Assembly: GCF_003628445.1 (NCBI RefSeq) | Contig: NZ_RBZO01000004.1 | Location: 62,001 to 126,000, forward strand | DNA length: 64,000 nt | Direction: 5' to 3' | Origin: Oceanobacillus bengalensis | Lineage (GTDB): Bacteria; Bacillota; Bacilli; Bacillales; Amphibacillaceae | Shown here: positions 51,327 to 60,338 of the stretch, piece after piece | Layout: each line of letters opens with the position of its first letter | Numbering within the stretch: position 1 is the stretch's first letter | Position numbers and translations under genes: made by a program | Notes under the pieces: generated by a model | The model's database searches: none | The model's input: only the letters and a program-made list of their open reading frames with translations | Told to the model about the DNA's origin: nothing

Positions 51327-51398
51327 TAATTGCATTCCCACCTTCTGTACATTATTGTATTATGTAAGCTTTTACGAAACCAAATGCGAGGTGCAATG

Positions 51399-52175
51399 AT
51401 GAAAGAGAAAATCACAAACATACTGAAACAAATCGAAAGAGACTATTCGATCAAAATACTCCATGCTTGTGATGTCGGGAGTAGAGCTTGGGGTTTAGCT
51501 AATAATGATAGTGATTATGATGTACGTTTTATTTATGTGCACCAGACAAACCATTATTTAAGCATTGATCCAGTTGGAATTGGTAAGAAAAAGGATGTTA
51601 TCGAAATACCGATTCATGATTCACTCGATATCAGTGGTTGGGAGATAACGAAAGCACTTAGGCTATTTAGAAAATCGAATCCATCCTTACTGGAACGTTT
51701 ATATTCTACTATTACTTATTACGAGAAATTTTCAACCATCAAGCAATTAAGAAAAATGGTATCTGATGGATTTAATGCAAAACCCTGTATGTACCATTAT
51801 TTAAATATGGCGAAGCAAAACTACCAGCAGATTTTACAAAGTGAAGATCGAAACATAAAAGACTATCTAAATGTACTACGTCCAGTCCTTTTAGCTTGTT
51901 TGATTGAAAAAAACAACGAATTCCCTCCTTTAGATTTTAACACATTAGTAGATGCGTTTATTTCAAAAGGCAAATTAAGGAATGATATTGATTCTTTAAT
52001 AAAGTATAAAGTTACAGGTGATGTCCACTTTCAGTCTACACACATTGACTCTTTTTTAGAAAAAGAGATCACAAGGCTAGAACAACGAGTGAAAACTTTA
52101 CATAGCAACAACGCTCATATATCTAGTGATCTTAATAAATTATTTCAGGACACGTTGTTAGAGGTATGGGGATAA
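51399..52175 (+). CDS. YcgL-like nucleotidyltransferase (DNA polymerase beta fold)
   Basis: 258 residues from ATG 51399 (GAGGTG 5 bases upstream). The nucleotidyltransferase motif is in VGSRAWGLANNDSDYDVRF (about 28-46), giving the GS and D-x-D catalytic pattern. A helical C-terminal half follows (MYHYLNMAKQNYQQIL, LRPVLLACLIEK). The family is similar to B. subtilis YcgL, with unknown substrate; related proteins occur in RNA repair and antitoxin settings. It is a single gene with no partner beside it. Confidence 0.88.
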   Translation: MKEKITNILKQIERDYSIKILHACDVGSRAWGLANNDSDYDVRFIYVHQTNHYLSIDPVGIGKKKDVIEIPIHDSLDISGWEITKALRLFRKSNPSLLERLYSTITYYEKFSTIKQLRKMVSDGFNAKPCMYHYLNMAKQNYQQILQSEDRNIKDYLNVLRPVLLACLIEKNNEFPPLDFNTLVDAFISKGKLRNDIDSLIKYKVTGDVHFQSTHIDSFLEKEITRLEQRVKTLHSNNAHISSDLNKLFQDTLLEVWG

Positions 52176-52228
52176 GAGGAAAGCTTGCTCATGCCTTGAG
52201 AAGAAAGCTATATCCTTAGAAAAACGAA

Positions 52229-52257
52229 AAGCCATAAATCCCAAAGACTTATGACTT
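52229..52257 (-). terminator. Terminator of the ketopantoate reductase gene
   Basis: AAGTCATAA pairs with TTATGGCTT (one mismatch) on the minus strand, followed by T residues. Confidence 0.6.
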
Positions 52258-52265
52258 AAAATTTA

Positions 52266-53192
52266 TTATGCATGTCCACTTTCGAACGGCTTTAACAAAC
52301 CATAAAGCGTCTTAATAATAGGCAGTTTAAGACCTTTCGATTCTGCCATTCGTAATGCACCGCCTTGCAAGCTATCCAGTTCTAATGGAAGACCTTTTCG
52401 GAAATCTTGATGCATGGAGGATGTTGCATATTCTGGAAATTGGAAGGATTTCTCTTCAATTGACTGTAGAAATTGATCCCCACCTAAGTTAACACCGTAC
52501 GCCTCAGCTAATTGCCTCATTTCTTCAGCAACCTCTTTATATAAGGTTAGCGTTTCTTTTTGCTTGCGAATGGCCCCTATTTCCAAACGACTTGCTGTAG
52601 TCACCCCAGAATAGGCAGTGATAAACGCATATTTATTCCAGATTTCATTTTGTATCTCATCTGTACAGGTAAAATTTACGTTCGCCTGCTCAAGTATCAT
52701 AGCTAATTTCTTACAAAGTGCCCGTTGGGATTCTTTCAAAGGACCAAAGATAAGATCATGTTGCTTGCTAGTATGTACGATATGTCCCTTGTCGAGCGTT
52801 GAAATAATAAAGCATAGACCACCAATGACTGCTTCTTGTCCAACCTTTTTTTCTAGTACCTCATAATGTTCCATCCCGTTTAGTAAAGGAAGAATTTTTG
52901 CACCTTTATTTACGAGAACTTCAAGTTGTGGATAAATACCATCAAGATGATATCCTTTGACAGAAAGAATAAGCAAATCACATGCTTCAATGTCAGAAGC
53001 ATTAGTTACGACATTAGGCTCCTTTAAATATGTATCTCCATTTACACTTGTTACGTTAAGGCCATCTTCATCCAGTTGCTTCTTTCGCTTTTCTCGTACT
53101 AGAAATGTTACATTTGCACCTGCATCATGTAGTCTTGCTCCAAAGTAACCACCAACTGCCCCTGCCCCAATAATGGTAATATTCACTTCCAT
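52266..53192 (-). CDS. panE: 2-dehydropantoate 2-reductase family protein (PanE/ApbA)
   Basis: NADPH-dependent reductase of ketopantoate in pantothenate/CoA synthesis, or a related 2-ketoacid reductase. The Rossmann motif TIIGAGAVGGYFGARL opens the protein; the catalytic lysine region appears in IWNKYAFITAYSG and the C-terminal Ser/Asp region in ELDSLQGG. About 308 residues from ATG 53192, preceded by GGAAGGG; the longer frame to 53222 runs back into the sbcC terminator, so it is not used. Bacillaceae carry several paralogues, so PanE itself is not certain. Confidence 0.87.
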   Translation of the reverse strand: MEVNITIIGAGAVGGYFGARLHDAGANVTFLVREKRKKQLDEDGLNVTSVNGDTYLKEPNVVTNASDIEACDLLILSVKGYHLDGIYPQLEVLVNKGAKILPLLNGMEHYEVLEKKVGQEAVIGGLCFIISTLDKGHIVHTSKQHDLIFGPLKESQRALCKKLAMILEQANVNFTCTDEIQNEIWNKYAFITAYSGVTTASRLEIGAIRKQKETLTLYKEVAEEMRQLAEAYGVNLGGDQFLQSIEEKSFQFPEYATSSMHQDFRKGLPLELDSLQGGALRMAESKGLKLPIIKTLYGLLKPFESGHA

Positions 53193-53212
53193 CATCCCTT
53201 CCTTTTCTAATA

Positions 53213-53236
53213 AAAGCCACATTCTATAAATGCGGC
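53213..53236 (-). terminator. Terminator of sbcCD
   Basis: GCCGCATT pairs with AATGTGGC (5-base loop) on the minus strand, followed by TTTTATT, eleven bases after the sbcC stop. Confidence 0.8.
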
Positions 53237-53246
53237 CCCTATTTGA

Positions 53247-56200
53247 TTATTTCAAAACAAACTGTGTCCGGCTAAACCCTTCTTTCGTTTTCTTCACTTC
53301 AAGGATTGCAGGGAACATATTTTTTATTTCTTGTACGTGTGAAATGACACCAATCATTCGGCCTGATTGTTGTATCTCAATCAACGCATCAATTGATTTA
53401 TTTAATGATTCTTCATCCAATGAACCAAAACCTTCATCAATGAACATTGTATCAATCGAGATGTTCCCTTGGAAGCTTTGAATAACATCAGACATTCCTA
53501 ACGCTAAACATAAGGAGGCATTAAATTTTTCTCCTCCTGATAATGTTTTAACATCACGTGTTTGTCCAGTATATGCATCATACACATCAAGCCCTAGTCC
53601 ACTTTGTTTCCCGCGAACTTCCTGTCGATCGCTTCGAATTAAGTAAAATTGTCCATTCGATAATTCTCTTAATCTGCCATTTGCTGCATCTATAATACGT
53701 TCCAAATATTCGATTTGAAGATAACGCTCAAAGGAGATCTTTTGGCTATTTTGTCCTCTGAGAATATCATACAAATCAGCAATGGTTGCAAGTTTCTTAC
53801 CATGTTGCTTAACAAGTTTGCTTGTTCCTCTGATACTTTCGCTGAGTTTGACCGTATCTTCATAGTAGTCCTTGGAAAGTTTCAATTTATTAAATGCTAA
53901 CTCATAGGCTTTCTTTAATTCGCCTAATGTGCCTTCAAGTGTCTGTAAATCTATTTTTTCCTTACCTTTGAGTACTACTTCCAATTCACTAACTTGTTGT
54001 TTTAGTAATGTCATCTTATCTTTGAACCGCCCAATGGCATCCTTAATTTTCTGCTGCTCTATTTGTGACATCTTCGCCTTATGATACGTTTCTTCTAGTT
54101 CGAACCCTGCTTCTGTCCGCAGCTCAATATAACGTTTTTCTGCTACTTCTCTTTTTTCTTTTGTTTCTTCTAATTGCTTCTCGGCATGACCTAAATTAGA
54201 ATCAGCTTTTGTTTTCTCTTCCTTCGCTTGCCCGAGTGCTGATTGCGCTTCTTCCCAGGCTTTTTCTAGTTTTAATTTGTACGAATTTGTCAGATTTATT
54301 TCTTTCTCAAGTATCGTTAATTCTCTAATTTCTTCAGGAATTTTACTGATACGGTCCACGTATATTGCTTCATATTTTTCATAGGCAGCTTTCTTTTCTT
54401 GAAAAGCGTTATTTAGTTCTTCTTTCTTAGCCTGTAATTGTTTAATAAGGTTCCGCGCTTCCTCATAGGCTGTCTTCTGTGATTGCAGCTTAACACGAGT
54501 TTGGTTTAATTTCTCCACTTCATCTGCGAACACTTTCCCATTTGTCACCAGTTTGTCGTAAATTTCCTCTGCATTATCAGTTGAAAGTGCCTCATTTACA
54601 AGTTCTTCGCGTTTTTCAAGTAATTGCTTCATATTGGCCTTAACATCTGCTTCAACTGTTTTAAATTTACTTTCTATTTCATCGCGTTCTTTTCTTAGTA
54701 GATCCAACGCCTCTTTTGTTACCGTATTTTCATTATGGGAAGCCTTTTCCGGGTGTTCAAGACTCCCACAAACAGGACAAGCCTCCCCATCATGCAATTG
54801 TGCTGCTAAACGAGTTGCCTGATCATTCATCCAGAGCTTCTCTAATTCCTGATAACGCGCATGAACTTTCTCGTAAGCAGCTCCTTTCATTTCTTTGTCT
54901 TTTACAAGTTCTTGTTGTTGATTGTTTAATTTAATATAAGCGCCTAAAACTTTAGCTTGCGTACGCATTTCAGAAAGCTTTTGTTGCTTATCTGGCAACT
55001 GGCCAACCGCTTTATCTTTGTAGGTAATTTGCTTATTCCATTCTTCTACTTCTTTATTCTTCTGTTCTAACTCTATTTTCACTTTTTCAAGTGCCTTATA
55101 AGCTAATTCCCCTTCATTCTTTAAACGCTCAATATGCTGTTTTCGATTATCCATATCTTTAACATCGGGTAAAAATTCCTGTAGGCGATCGAGCTTTTTA
55201 CTTACGTCTTCACGTAATTGCTTATTTTTTTCTTCCTCTTTAAACGTTTTATGTGCTTGTAGAAGCAGCTCCACCATATTTTTTGCTACACTTTCAGCAA
55301 GCTTCAATTGATTTACTTTCTCTTTTACTTCATTACGCCATTCTAATGCTTGTTTTTCATAGATTTCTATATTACTAGCCTTCACTGCATTCTCTAGTTG
55401 CTTTTCATAGTTTGCTACAACAGGAACTTTCCCATTCAGTTCCTCCAATTCAGATTGCTTTTGAGTCAAGTCCATGAACCGATCATTTAGTGCTTTTGCA
55501 TGGTGAAATTCCTCTTGCATTTTATTATGGGAGTTATATGCTTTTTCATAGTTTTGTTGATTAATGATAATTTGTTTTTCATAAAATGCTTCTTCTTCCG
55601 TTAGTCCAGTAAGAATCTGATTGGTATTATAATGTTCTTCACTAAGCAACATGAATAAAACAGAATCATCACGCTTTGGCAACACTGTTCCGATACTTGA
55701 TACATGATGTGTCATCATTTGTTCTGCTTGTTTATAATTTTGTTCAACACTACTTTTCTTTTGTTTTAAAATTTCATTAATATGCTTATACGATTCCGTT
55801 TTAAAAATTCTTCGTAAAATTTCTTCTTTGTTTTCCGTCTCAGAGGTTAATAGTTTACGAAATTCGCCTTGTGGTAGCATCACAATCTGTTTGAACTGAT
55901 CCTTTGTAAGACCAATGATTTCTTCCACTTTCTTATCAATTTCAGAAACAATTTGCCGGTCAACAGAAGGGATTTCTTTCCCGTCTACTTTTTCATAAAA
56001 CTCATACTTTTCACCAGTCTTGGACTTATTCCCTTTTTTCACATGACCAAGCTGTCTTAAAATACGATAGATATGGCCATTTAACTCGAATTCTATTTCC
56101 ACTGAAGTATGCGTATTGTCATCTGCAAAATCACTACGAAGCATATTGTTGTTTTCTCGGTCCGTTCCACTGGCACTGCCGTATAATGCAAAACTAATTC

Positions 56201-56339
56201 CATCAAAAATAGTAGTTTTTCCAGCACCTGTATTTCCTGAAATAACAAATAGATTATTTTGCTCAAGCTCTCTAAAATCGATTATCTCGGTTTCTTTATA
56301 TGGTCCAAATGCAGTCATCGTTAGTTTAAGTGGTTTCAA
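53247..56339 (-). CDS. sbcC: Exonuclease subunit SbcC (Rad50-like)
   Basis: ATPase subunit of the SbcCD nuclease that cleaves hairpin and palindromic DNA. Walker A is in VISGNTGAGKTTIFDGISFAL (about 33-53), followed by long coiled coils from about residue 170 to 870, interrupted in the middle by the zinc hook CPVC in GEACPVCGSLEHPEKA. The C-terminal signature TLSGGEKFNASLCLALGMSD and Walker B MFIDEGFGSLDEESL complete the head. The start is TTG 56339, 9 bases after GGGAGAG. 24 bases separate it from sbcD. Relevant to the palindromic repeats in this window, which such nucleases restrict. Confidence 0.96.
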   Translation of the reverse strand: MKPLKLTMTAFGPYKETEIIDFRELEQNNLFVISGNTGAGKTTIFDGISFALYGSASGTDRENNNMLRSDFADDNTHTSVEIEFELNGHIYRILRQLGHVKKGNKSKTGEKYEFYEKVDGKEIPSVDRQIVSEIDKKVEEIIGLTKDQFKQIVMLPQGEFRKLLTSETENKEEILRRIFKTESYKHINEILKQKKSSVEQNYKQAEQMMTHHVSSIGTVLPKRDDSVLFMLLSEEHYNTNQILTGLTEEEAFYEKQIIINQQNYEKAYNSHNKMQEEFHHAKALNDRFMDLTQKQSELEELNGKVPVVANYEKQLENAVKASNIEIYEKQALEWRNEVKEKVNQLKLAESVAKNMVELLLQAHKTFKEEEKNKQLREDVSKKLDRLQEFLPDVKDMDNRKQHIERLKNEGELAYKALEKVKIELEQKNKEVEEWNKQITYKDKAVGQLPDKQQKLSEMRTQAKVLGAYIKLNNQQQELVKDKEMKGAAYEKVHARYQELEKLWMNDQATRLAAQLHDGEACPVCGSLEHPEKASHNENTVTKEALDLLRKERDEIESKFKTVEADVKANMKQLLEKREELVNEALSTDNAEEIYDKLVTNGKVFADEVEKLNQTRVKLQSQKTAYEEARNLIKQLQAKKEELNNAFQEKKAAYEKYEAIYVDRISKIPEEIRELTILEKEINLTNSYKLKLEKAWEEAQSALGQAKEEKTKADSNLGHAEKQLEETKEKREVAEKRYIELRTEAGFELEETYHKAKMSQIEQQKIKDAIGRFKDKMTLLKQQVSELEVVLKGKEKIDLQTLEGTLGELKKAYELAFNKLKLSKDYYEDTVKLSESIRGTSKLVKQHGKKLATIADLYDILRGQNSQKISFERYLQIEYLERIIDAANGRLRELSNGQFYLIRSDRQEVRGKQSGLGLDVYDAYTGQTRDVKTLSGGEKFNASLCLALGMSDVIQSFQGNISIDTMFIDEGFGSLDEESLNKSIDALIEIQQSGRMIGVISHVQEIKNMFPAILEVKKTKEGFSRTQFVLK

Positions 56340-56363
56340 TCGAGTCTTCTCTCCCGTCCGCTT

Positions 56364-57554
56364 TTAATTTCGAATATACTCTTTTTTAGCTACATTAGAT
56401 GTTTCATTTTCTTGTTTCAACAATTCATCTAGAACCTCTTTGAACAATTCTTCCGTTTCTTCTTCCGCTTCCATGCCCTTTACTTCTTTATAAAAAGCTT
56501 TGAAAAGGTCCAAATCACTCATTTTACTACGATTTACCGTTACTTCTCCGTCTCTTACATTTGATGCACTGGCATAATTCTTCCGTTCGACATGCATGGC
56601 ATTCGGATAAACGGACCGAACCTTTTCCATTGGTGAAAGAACTGGTGCCATGTCAAGTAGGCGAACAAATACATAATCCTCATTGACTGGATGCTCTAGC
56701 AATTCTTCCATTGTCGCCTCTACCGTTCGGATATCTCTACGTGGAGTGAATAAACGTTTTTCTAGCTCAACATTCCCCGCCTCGTCCATTTCAACTACTA
56801 AAAATCCTTTCTTATGATGTTCCTCTGAAATAGAGTATTTCAAAATAGACCCTGCATAACGAATATTATCCTCTAATACCTTATGCGCTTGGTGCAAGTG
56901 ACCTAGGGCTGTGTAATGAAAAGCTGAATAGAGATGTGCATCAACATACTCTGCCCCTCCGATGGAAAGGGGTCTTTCCGAATCACTTGTGTTCTCCTCT
57001 TCATCTCCAGTAGGAGTAACAAAGGCATGTCCAACAAAAACATGACGACTGTTCGGATCCATGTCTTGCTTGATTTTTTCAATCATTTTCCCAGCGGCAT
57101 CATTATGAGAGCGTATTTCATCATCTTCTAAGATATTTCGAACAACACTTGGATCACAATATGGTACAAGGTGAAAGTGTACTTCACCATGTTCATCATG
57201 CAATATAACAGGCTGTATATCCTTTGTGAAATTACCTACAATATGAAAACCATTGGCTTTCATCATGCCACTTCCAAAGTTTAATCTGCTTGGGCTATCA
57301 TGATTTCCTGCAACTGCGATAACAGGTGTTTTCAATTTGAGGACTATTTTCTCAAGTACTTCATCTAATAGTTGTACTGCTTCAGTAGGTGGCACTGCCC
57401 GGTCATACAAATCCCCTGCAATAACAACTGCATCTGGTTTCTCCTCTTCAATCGCTTGGATAAATTGCTCAAGAACGAATGCTTGGTCCTCAGTCATATA
57501 TACCCCTTGAACAAGCTTCCCTAAGTGCCAATCAGCTGTGTGGAAAAATTTCAT
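56364..57554 (-). CDS. sbcD: Exonuclease subunit SbcD (Mre11-like)
   Basis: Metallophosphoesterase nuclease subunit of SbcCD. Metal-binding motifs are HTADWHLGK at residue 5, AGDLYDRAVPP, AVAGNHDSPSRL, FVGHAFV and ALGHLHQAH. The 396 residues are normal; the acidic C-terminus interacts with SbcC. AAAGGAG precedes the ATG. A small broken frame with its own promoter precedes it and probably shares the transcript. Confidence 0.96.
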   Translation of the reverse strand: MKFFHTADWHLGKLVQGVYMTEDQAFVLEQFIQAIEEEKPDAVVIAGDLYDRAVPPTEAVQLLDEVLEKIVLKLKTPVIAVAGNHDSPSRLNFGSGMMKANGFHIVGNFTKDIQPVILHDEHGEVHFHLVPYCDPSVVRNILEDDEIRSHNDAAGKMIEKIKQDMDPNSRHVFVGHAFVTPTGDEEENTSDSERPLSIGGAEYVDAHLYSAFHYTALGHLHQAHKVLEDNIRYAGSILKYSISEEHHKKGFLVVEMDEAGNVELEKRLFTPRRDIRTVEATMEELLEHPVNEDYVFVRLLDMAPVLSPMEKVRSVYPNAMHVERKNYASASNVRDGEVTVNRSKMSDLDLFKAFYKEVKGMEAEEETEELFKEVLDELLKQENETSNVAKKEYIRN

Positions 57555-57580
57555 AATTGTCTCCTTTCGATTTGAATCAT

Positions 57581-57755
57581 TTAATAGTTTGATAGAAATA
57601 GTTTATTTGTGGATACTTGCGGAAGTCGTGCGTGTGGTTTATTAGAACATACATTTCTATTATAACGGAATTGGCGGAGAATATCATCTTGTTTTTTGTT
57701 GATTTGTGATTTCTTATTTAACTTTTCTAGCTCACTATACAGTTCAATCGGCCAT
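57581..57755 (-). pseudogene. Disrupted small gene upstream of sbcD
   Basis: A perfect AGGAGG site and ATG at 57755 lead into only three codons before TGA. In the adjacent frame an open stretch begins immediately (ELYSELEKLNKKSQINKKQD and onward, about 54 codons) and ends at 57581 just before the sbcD ribosome site. That stretch has no start codon of its own and is highly charged and helical. One inserted or deleted base near 57745 would restore one small protein. Either a frameshift mutation, a sequencing error, or coincidence. Confidence 0.45.
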
Positions 57756-57790
57756 AAAGCCTACCTCCTATCTTTATTCTTTCTTGCACT

Positions 57791-57818
57791 ATTATATAGG
57801 CCTTCAGTAATTATGCAA
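57791..57818 (-). promoter_or_regulatory. SigA-type promoter upstream of the sbcDC unit
   Basis: -35 TTGCAT at 57818-57813, a 16-base spacer, and -10 TATAAT at 57796-57791, read on the minus strand. The remaining 57,820-57,996 shows no gene. Confidence 0.6.
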
Positions 57819-57996
57819 ATATTAGAAAGTCAAATTTATCAATTGATAATGTGTAAAATTGGATTTCTCACAATCTTTTGAAGCCATTTTTTATAATTAC
57901 AAAGTGAATGATGGACGGATTTTCAATTTCGAGATAATAAAATTAAATTTCATGATATTTTTCTATACGTATACACATAGAAGAAAAGGTTTGATT

Positions 57997-58407
57997 CTAA
58001 TTTACTGCTTTGTTCCTTATTCCTAATCGCTCCTCGTTTTGCTGAAGCGTATGATGAATGAGTTCACTATTAAGTGGACCAGAATTTCCGCTCAAAACGA
58101 TGATATCTGTTACATATTTTCTAATTCTAGGCATGACAACCTGAATCCTATCCCTTTCAAGTTCATGGAAAGAATAGAAAACTGCTAGGTCAATTTTATT
58201 CTCTTGACCAACCAAATACTTTATTAATTCACTTAAGCCCGGTCTTTTTAGATTTGCATTACCTATATCTCGGAACTTCCTACTCACTGTAATATGATTT
58301 GCATTCATAAATCTTTCTATCTCCGTTTCCTTCTCTAAATAAAGATTGCTCTGATTAGCAATGCGATGGGTATACATTAGCCCTGTTTTCGTCTCACTAT
58401 TAAACAT
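57997..58407 (-). CDS. Serine-recombinase N-terminal-domain-like protein without the catalytic serine
   Basis: 136 residues resembling a resolvase N-terminal domain: MYTHRIANQSN in place of the usual Y-x-RVSTxxQ, then EIERFMNANHITVSRKFRDIG, KRPGLSELIKYL, and DLAVFYSFHELERDR. The nucleophilic serine of YxRVS is replaced (RIAN), and no DNA-binding domain follows, so recombination is not expected. It may be a domesticated remnant or a regulator. AGGAG precedes the ATG. No inverted repeats or transposon ends were seen around it. Confidence 0.7.
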   Translation of the reverse strand: MFNSETKTGLMYTHRIANQSNLYLEKETEIERFMNANHITVSRKFRDIGNANLKRPGLSELIKYLVGQENKIDLAVFYSFHELERDRIQVVMPRIRKYVTDIIVLSGNSGPLNSELIHHTLQQNEERLGIRNKAVN

Positions 58408-58501
58408 TATTTCTCCTCATCCTCTACAAAAGTCTAGTATTATATAGTTATCAACAATTTGAATAAATACTATACATTTAGGAAAAAGATGAAAACGTCA
58501 A

Positions 58502-58537
58502 AAAAGCAACATAGCTTTAACCAGCTATGTTGCTTTT
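58502..58537 (-). terminator. Terminator of dapA
   Basis: A perfect 15-bp stem AAAAGCAACATAGCT/AGCTATGTTGCTTTT with a T run on the minus strand. Confidence 0.88.
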
Positions 58538-58568
58538 AATCAAAAACAGAATAGTGCCAGGCACCTAA

Positions 58569-59462
58569 CTAGTATCCAGATGCTGCTTTTGTTTCGTATA
58601 TGGTTAGTAAATCATACAGCGATGTCCGTTCTGCATCCGTTAAGGGGATAAGTGGTAAACGAACACTTCCAACAGGGACTCCAAACCGATTCAATGCTTC
58701 TTTTACTGGTGTTGGATTTGGTGCTTTAAACAATTCCTTCATGATTGGTAGAAGATGACGATGGATTTCAGCTGCATGGGTCACATTTCCACTAAAAAAA
58801 TGTCCCACCATTTCTTGCATCTCATTTCCAATTATATGAGATGATACAGAAACAATACCTGCTCCACCTATCGCTAACATTGGCAATGCTAAACTATCAT
58901 CACCACTGTATACACTGAAATCTTCAGGTGTTTTGCTAATGATTTCTGCAAATGCATCCAAGTCTCCACTCGCCTCTTTAACAGAAACGATGTTTTCAAG
59001 TTGTGATAGACGAATAATTGTCTCTGGAAGCATATTGACTACACTTCGCCCTGGAATGTTATACAGCATGACAGGTAATGAGGTGCTTTCTGCGATTGTT
59101 TTAAAATGCTGGTACATGCCTTCCTGGGAAGGTTTGTTGTAATAAGGTGTAACGAGCATTACTCCATCTACACCGATGGCTTCCGCTTCCTTCGTTAATT
59201 GGAGTGATTCTCTTGTGTTATTAGAACCAGTTCCTGCAATAACAGGTACCCTACCATCAACCGTTTCTAATACTGCTTTAAATAGGCGAATTTTTTCATC
59301 ATGTGACAGTGTTGGTGATTCACCTGTTGTTCCCGCAACGACTAATGCATCAGAACCATTCGCAATTAAATAATTCACCAACCCTCTTGTCCGTTCCATA
59401 TCCATTTCACCATGCTGATCAAATGGAGTTACCATTGCTGTAATTACTTTACCGAAATTCAT
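58569..59462 (-). CDS. dapA: 4-hydroxy-tetrahydrodipicolinate synthase DapA
   Basis: Condenses pyruvate with aspartate semialdehyde at the branch point of lysine and diaminopimelate synthesis. 297 residues from ATG 59462, preceded by GGGTG. Active-site features: VVAGTTGESPTL with the Thr pair, PYYNKPSQEGMYQHF, the catalytic Tyr in YNIPGRS, and the Schiff-base Lys in IVSVKEASGD; YSGDDSLALP follows. It is alone behind a lysine riboswitch, so its expression should fall when lysine is plentiful. Confidence 0.96.
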   Translation of the reverse strand: MNFGKVITAMVTPFDQHGEMDMERTRGLVNYLIANGSDALVVAGTTGESPTLSHDEKIRLFKAVLETVDGRVPVIAGTGSNNTRESLQLTKEAEAIGVDGVMLVTPYYNKPSQEGMYQHFKTIAESTSLPVMLYNIPGRSVVNMLPETIIRLSQLENIVSVKEASGDLDAFAEIISKTPEDFSVYSGDDSLALPMLAIGGAGIVSVSSHIIGNEMQEMVGHFFSGNVTHAAEIHRHLLPIMKELFKAPNPTPVKEALNRFGVPVGSVRLPLIPLTDAERTSLYDLLTIYETKAASGY

Positions 59463-59515
59463 AACTTCACACACCCTTTTCATTATTTGTATTTTTTAGG
59501 TGTGGAGGACCAAAT

Positions 59516-59546
59516 TAAAAAGCAACAGCGAGAGCTCACTGTTGCT
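59516..59546 (-). terminator. Riboswitch-controlled terminator before dapA
   Basis: AGCAACAG/CTGTTGCT stem with inner GAGCTC, followed by five T residues on the minus strand, placed between the lysine aptamer and dapA. Confidence 0.85.
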
Positions 59547-59573
59547 TAGAACATTTTGTATCGTTCTTAGCTT

Positions 59574-59742
59574 GATAGCCCTCCATATAGTTTCCTATAT
59601 GACAGTTCTGGTTTTATTCAATACCAGACCCAGCTTCAGGACAATGAGTATCCTTCCACTTCGGCAAATCCCCCTTTCCTTATGTTTCACGGGAGCTCAT
59701 TCTCCTCCACATAAGTACTAATGGTTTCTGCACCTCTACCCT
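59574..59742 (-). ncRNA. Lysine riboswitch (L-box) of dapA
   Basis: On the minus strand the conserved L-box elements occur in order: GGGTAGAGGTGCAGAA, TTAGTA, GGAGAATGAGC, GAAAGGGGGATTTGCCGAAG, GAAGCTGGGTCTGG, ACTGTCATATAGG and GGAGGGCTATC. The last closes P1 against the GTAG at the 5' side. It is followed by a terminator hairpin, giving lysine-dependent transcription attenuation of dapA. Confidence 0.93.
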
Positions 59743-59882
59743 TACTAAAATAAGTAAGTTTTTAATTGTTAACTCTAATGTATCATTCTTAGCGAAATTA
59801 AACAACCACTTTTAGTCCTGTTTAAATTATTGGTTCGTTGTAGTATAATAACTTTACTAAGGATAATAGGAGTGTGAAACAC

Positions 59883-60095
59883 ATGGCAAAATCAAAAGCT
59901 AGGAAACTACGTCAGAAGCGTGTGCGAGAAGGAAGATTAGACCCACAAATAAACCGTAGTCCATTTGCACAACTGGATTTACGAACAAAACGTACGAAAA
60001 CGAAGAAAGATCATCTATATCGAGCAAAACACAAGAATCGTAATCCGCAGATATTGGAAAACGATTCTTTTATTTTACCCTCATTTCCTTTATAA
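59883..60095 (+). CDS. Small, very basic conserved protein
   Basis: 70 residues from ATG 59883 (MAKSKARKLRQKRVREGRLD). About a third of the residues are Lys or Arg, and the middle contains RSPFAQLDLRTKRTKTKK. Similar to short basic Bacillus proteins of unknown role such as YqkK; this match is from memory and tentative. AGGAG lies about 11 bases upstream; the earlier GTG at 59874 is too close to it. The basic nature suggests nucleic acid or ribosome binding. Confidence 0.75.
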   Translation: MAKSKARKLRQKRVREGRLDPQINRSPFAQLDLRTKRTKTKKDHLYRAKHKNRNPQILENDSFILPSFPL

Positions 60096-60097
60096 AT

Positions 60098-60265
60098 TTA
60101 TTTATTCCTCTGAAAAATAGATACTACGATCAAGGATATGCCTAATGAAAGGAAAGGAAGAATTATATTCCAAGAAGTTAAAGTGACTTCTGTATCAGGA
60201 TAATCGTTTTTTGTACCAAATTTCATATAGTTACACTCAAATCCTAGTTGAAATAGCCAATTCAT
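60098..60265 (-). CDS. Possible small membrane protein, 55 residues
   Basis: An open frame starting MNWLFQLGFECNYMKFGTKN with a C-terminal hydrophobic helix (NIILPFLSLGISLIVVSIF) and a basic end. The helix-plus-charge pattern looks protein-like, but no ribosome site is visible before the ATG, so this could be chance or a remnant of a longer gene. Confidence 0.35.
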   Translation of the reverse strand: MNWLFQLGFECNYMKFGTKNDYPDTEVTLTSWNIILPFLSLGISLIVVSIFQRNK

Positions 60266-60282
60266 TTAAAAACGAATAGGAA

Positions 60283-60314
60283 AGAGAGCCTGATAAAATT
60301 CTCAAGCTCCCTTT
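60283..60314 (-). terminator. Terminator of the DinB gene
   Basis: GGGAGCTTGAGAA pairs partially with the ATCAGGCTCTC region on the minus strand, followed by T residues. Imperfect. Confidence 0.5.
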
Positions 60315-60338
60315 TTGCATAAAGTTTACCGTTCCTTC

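Noticed and set aside
59516-59742. A T-box leader upstream of dapA.
   Set aside because: No T-box sequence or specifier loop; all the conserved blocks are those of the lysine riboswitch.
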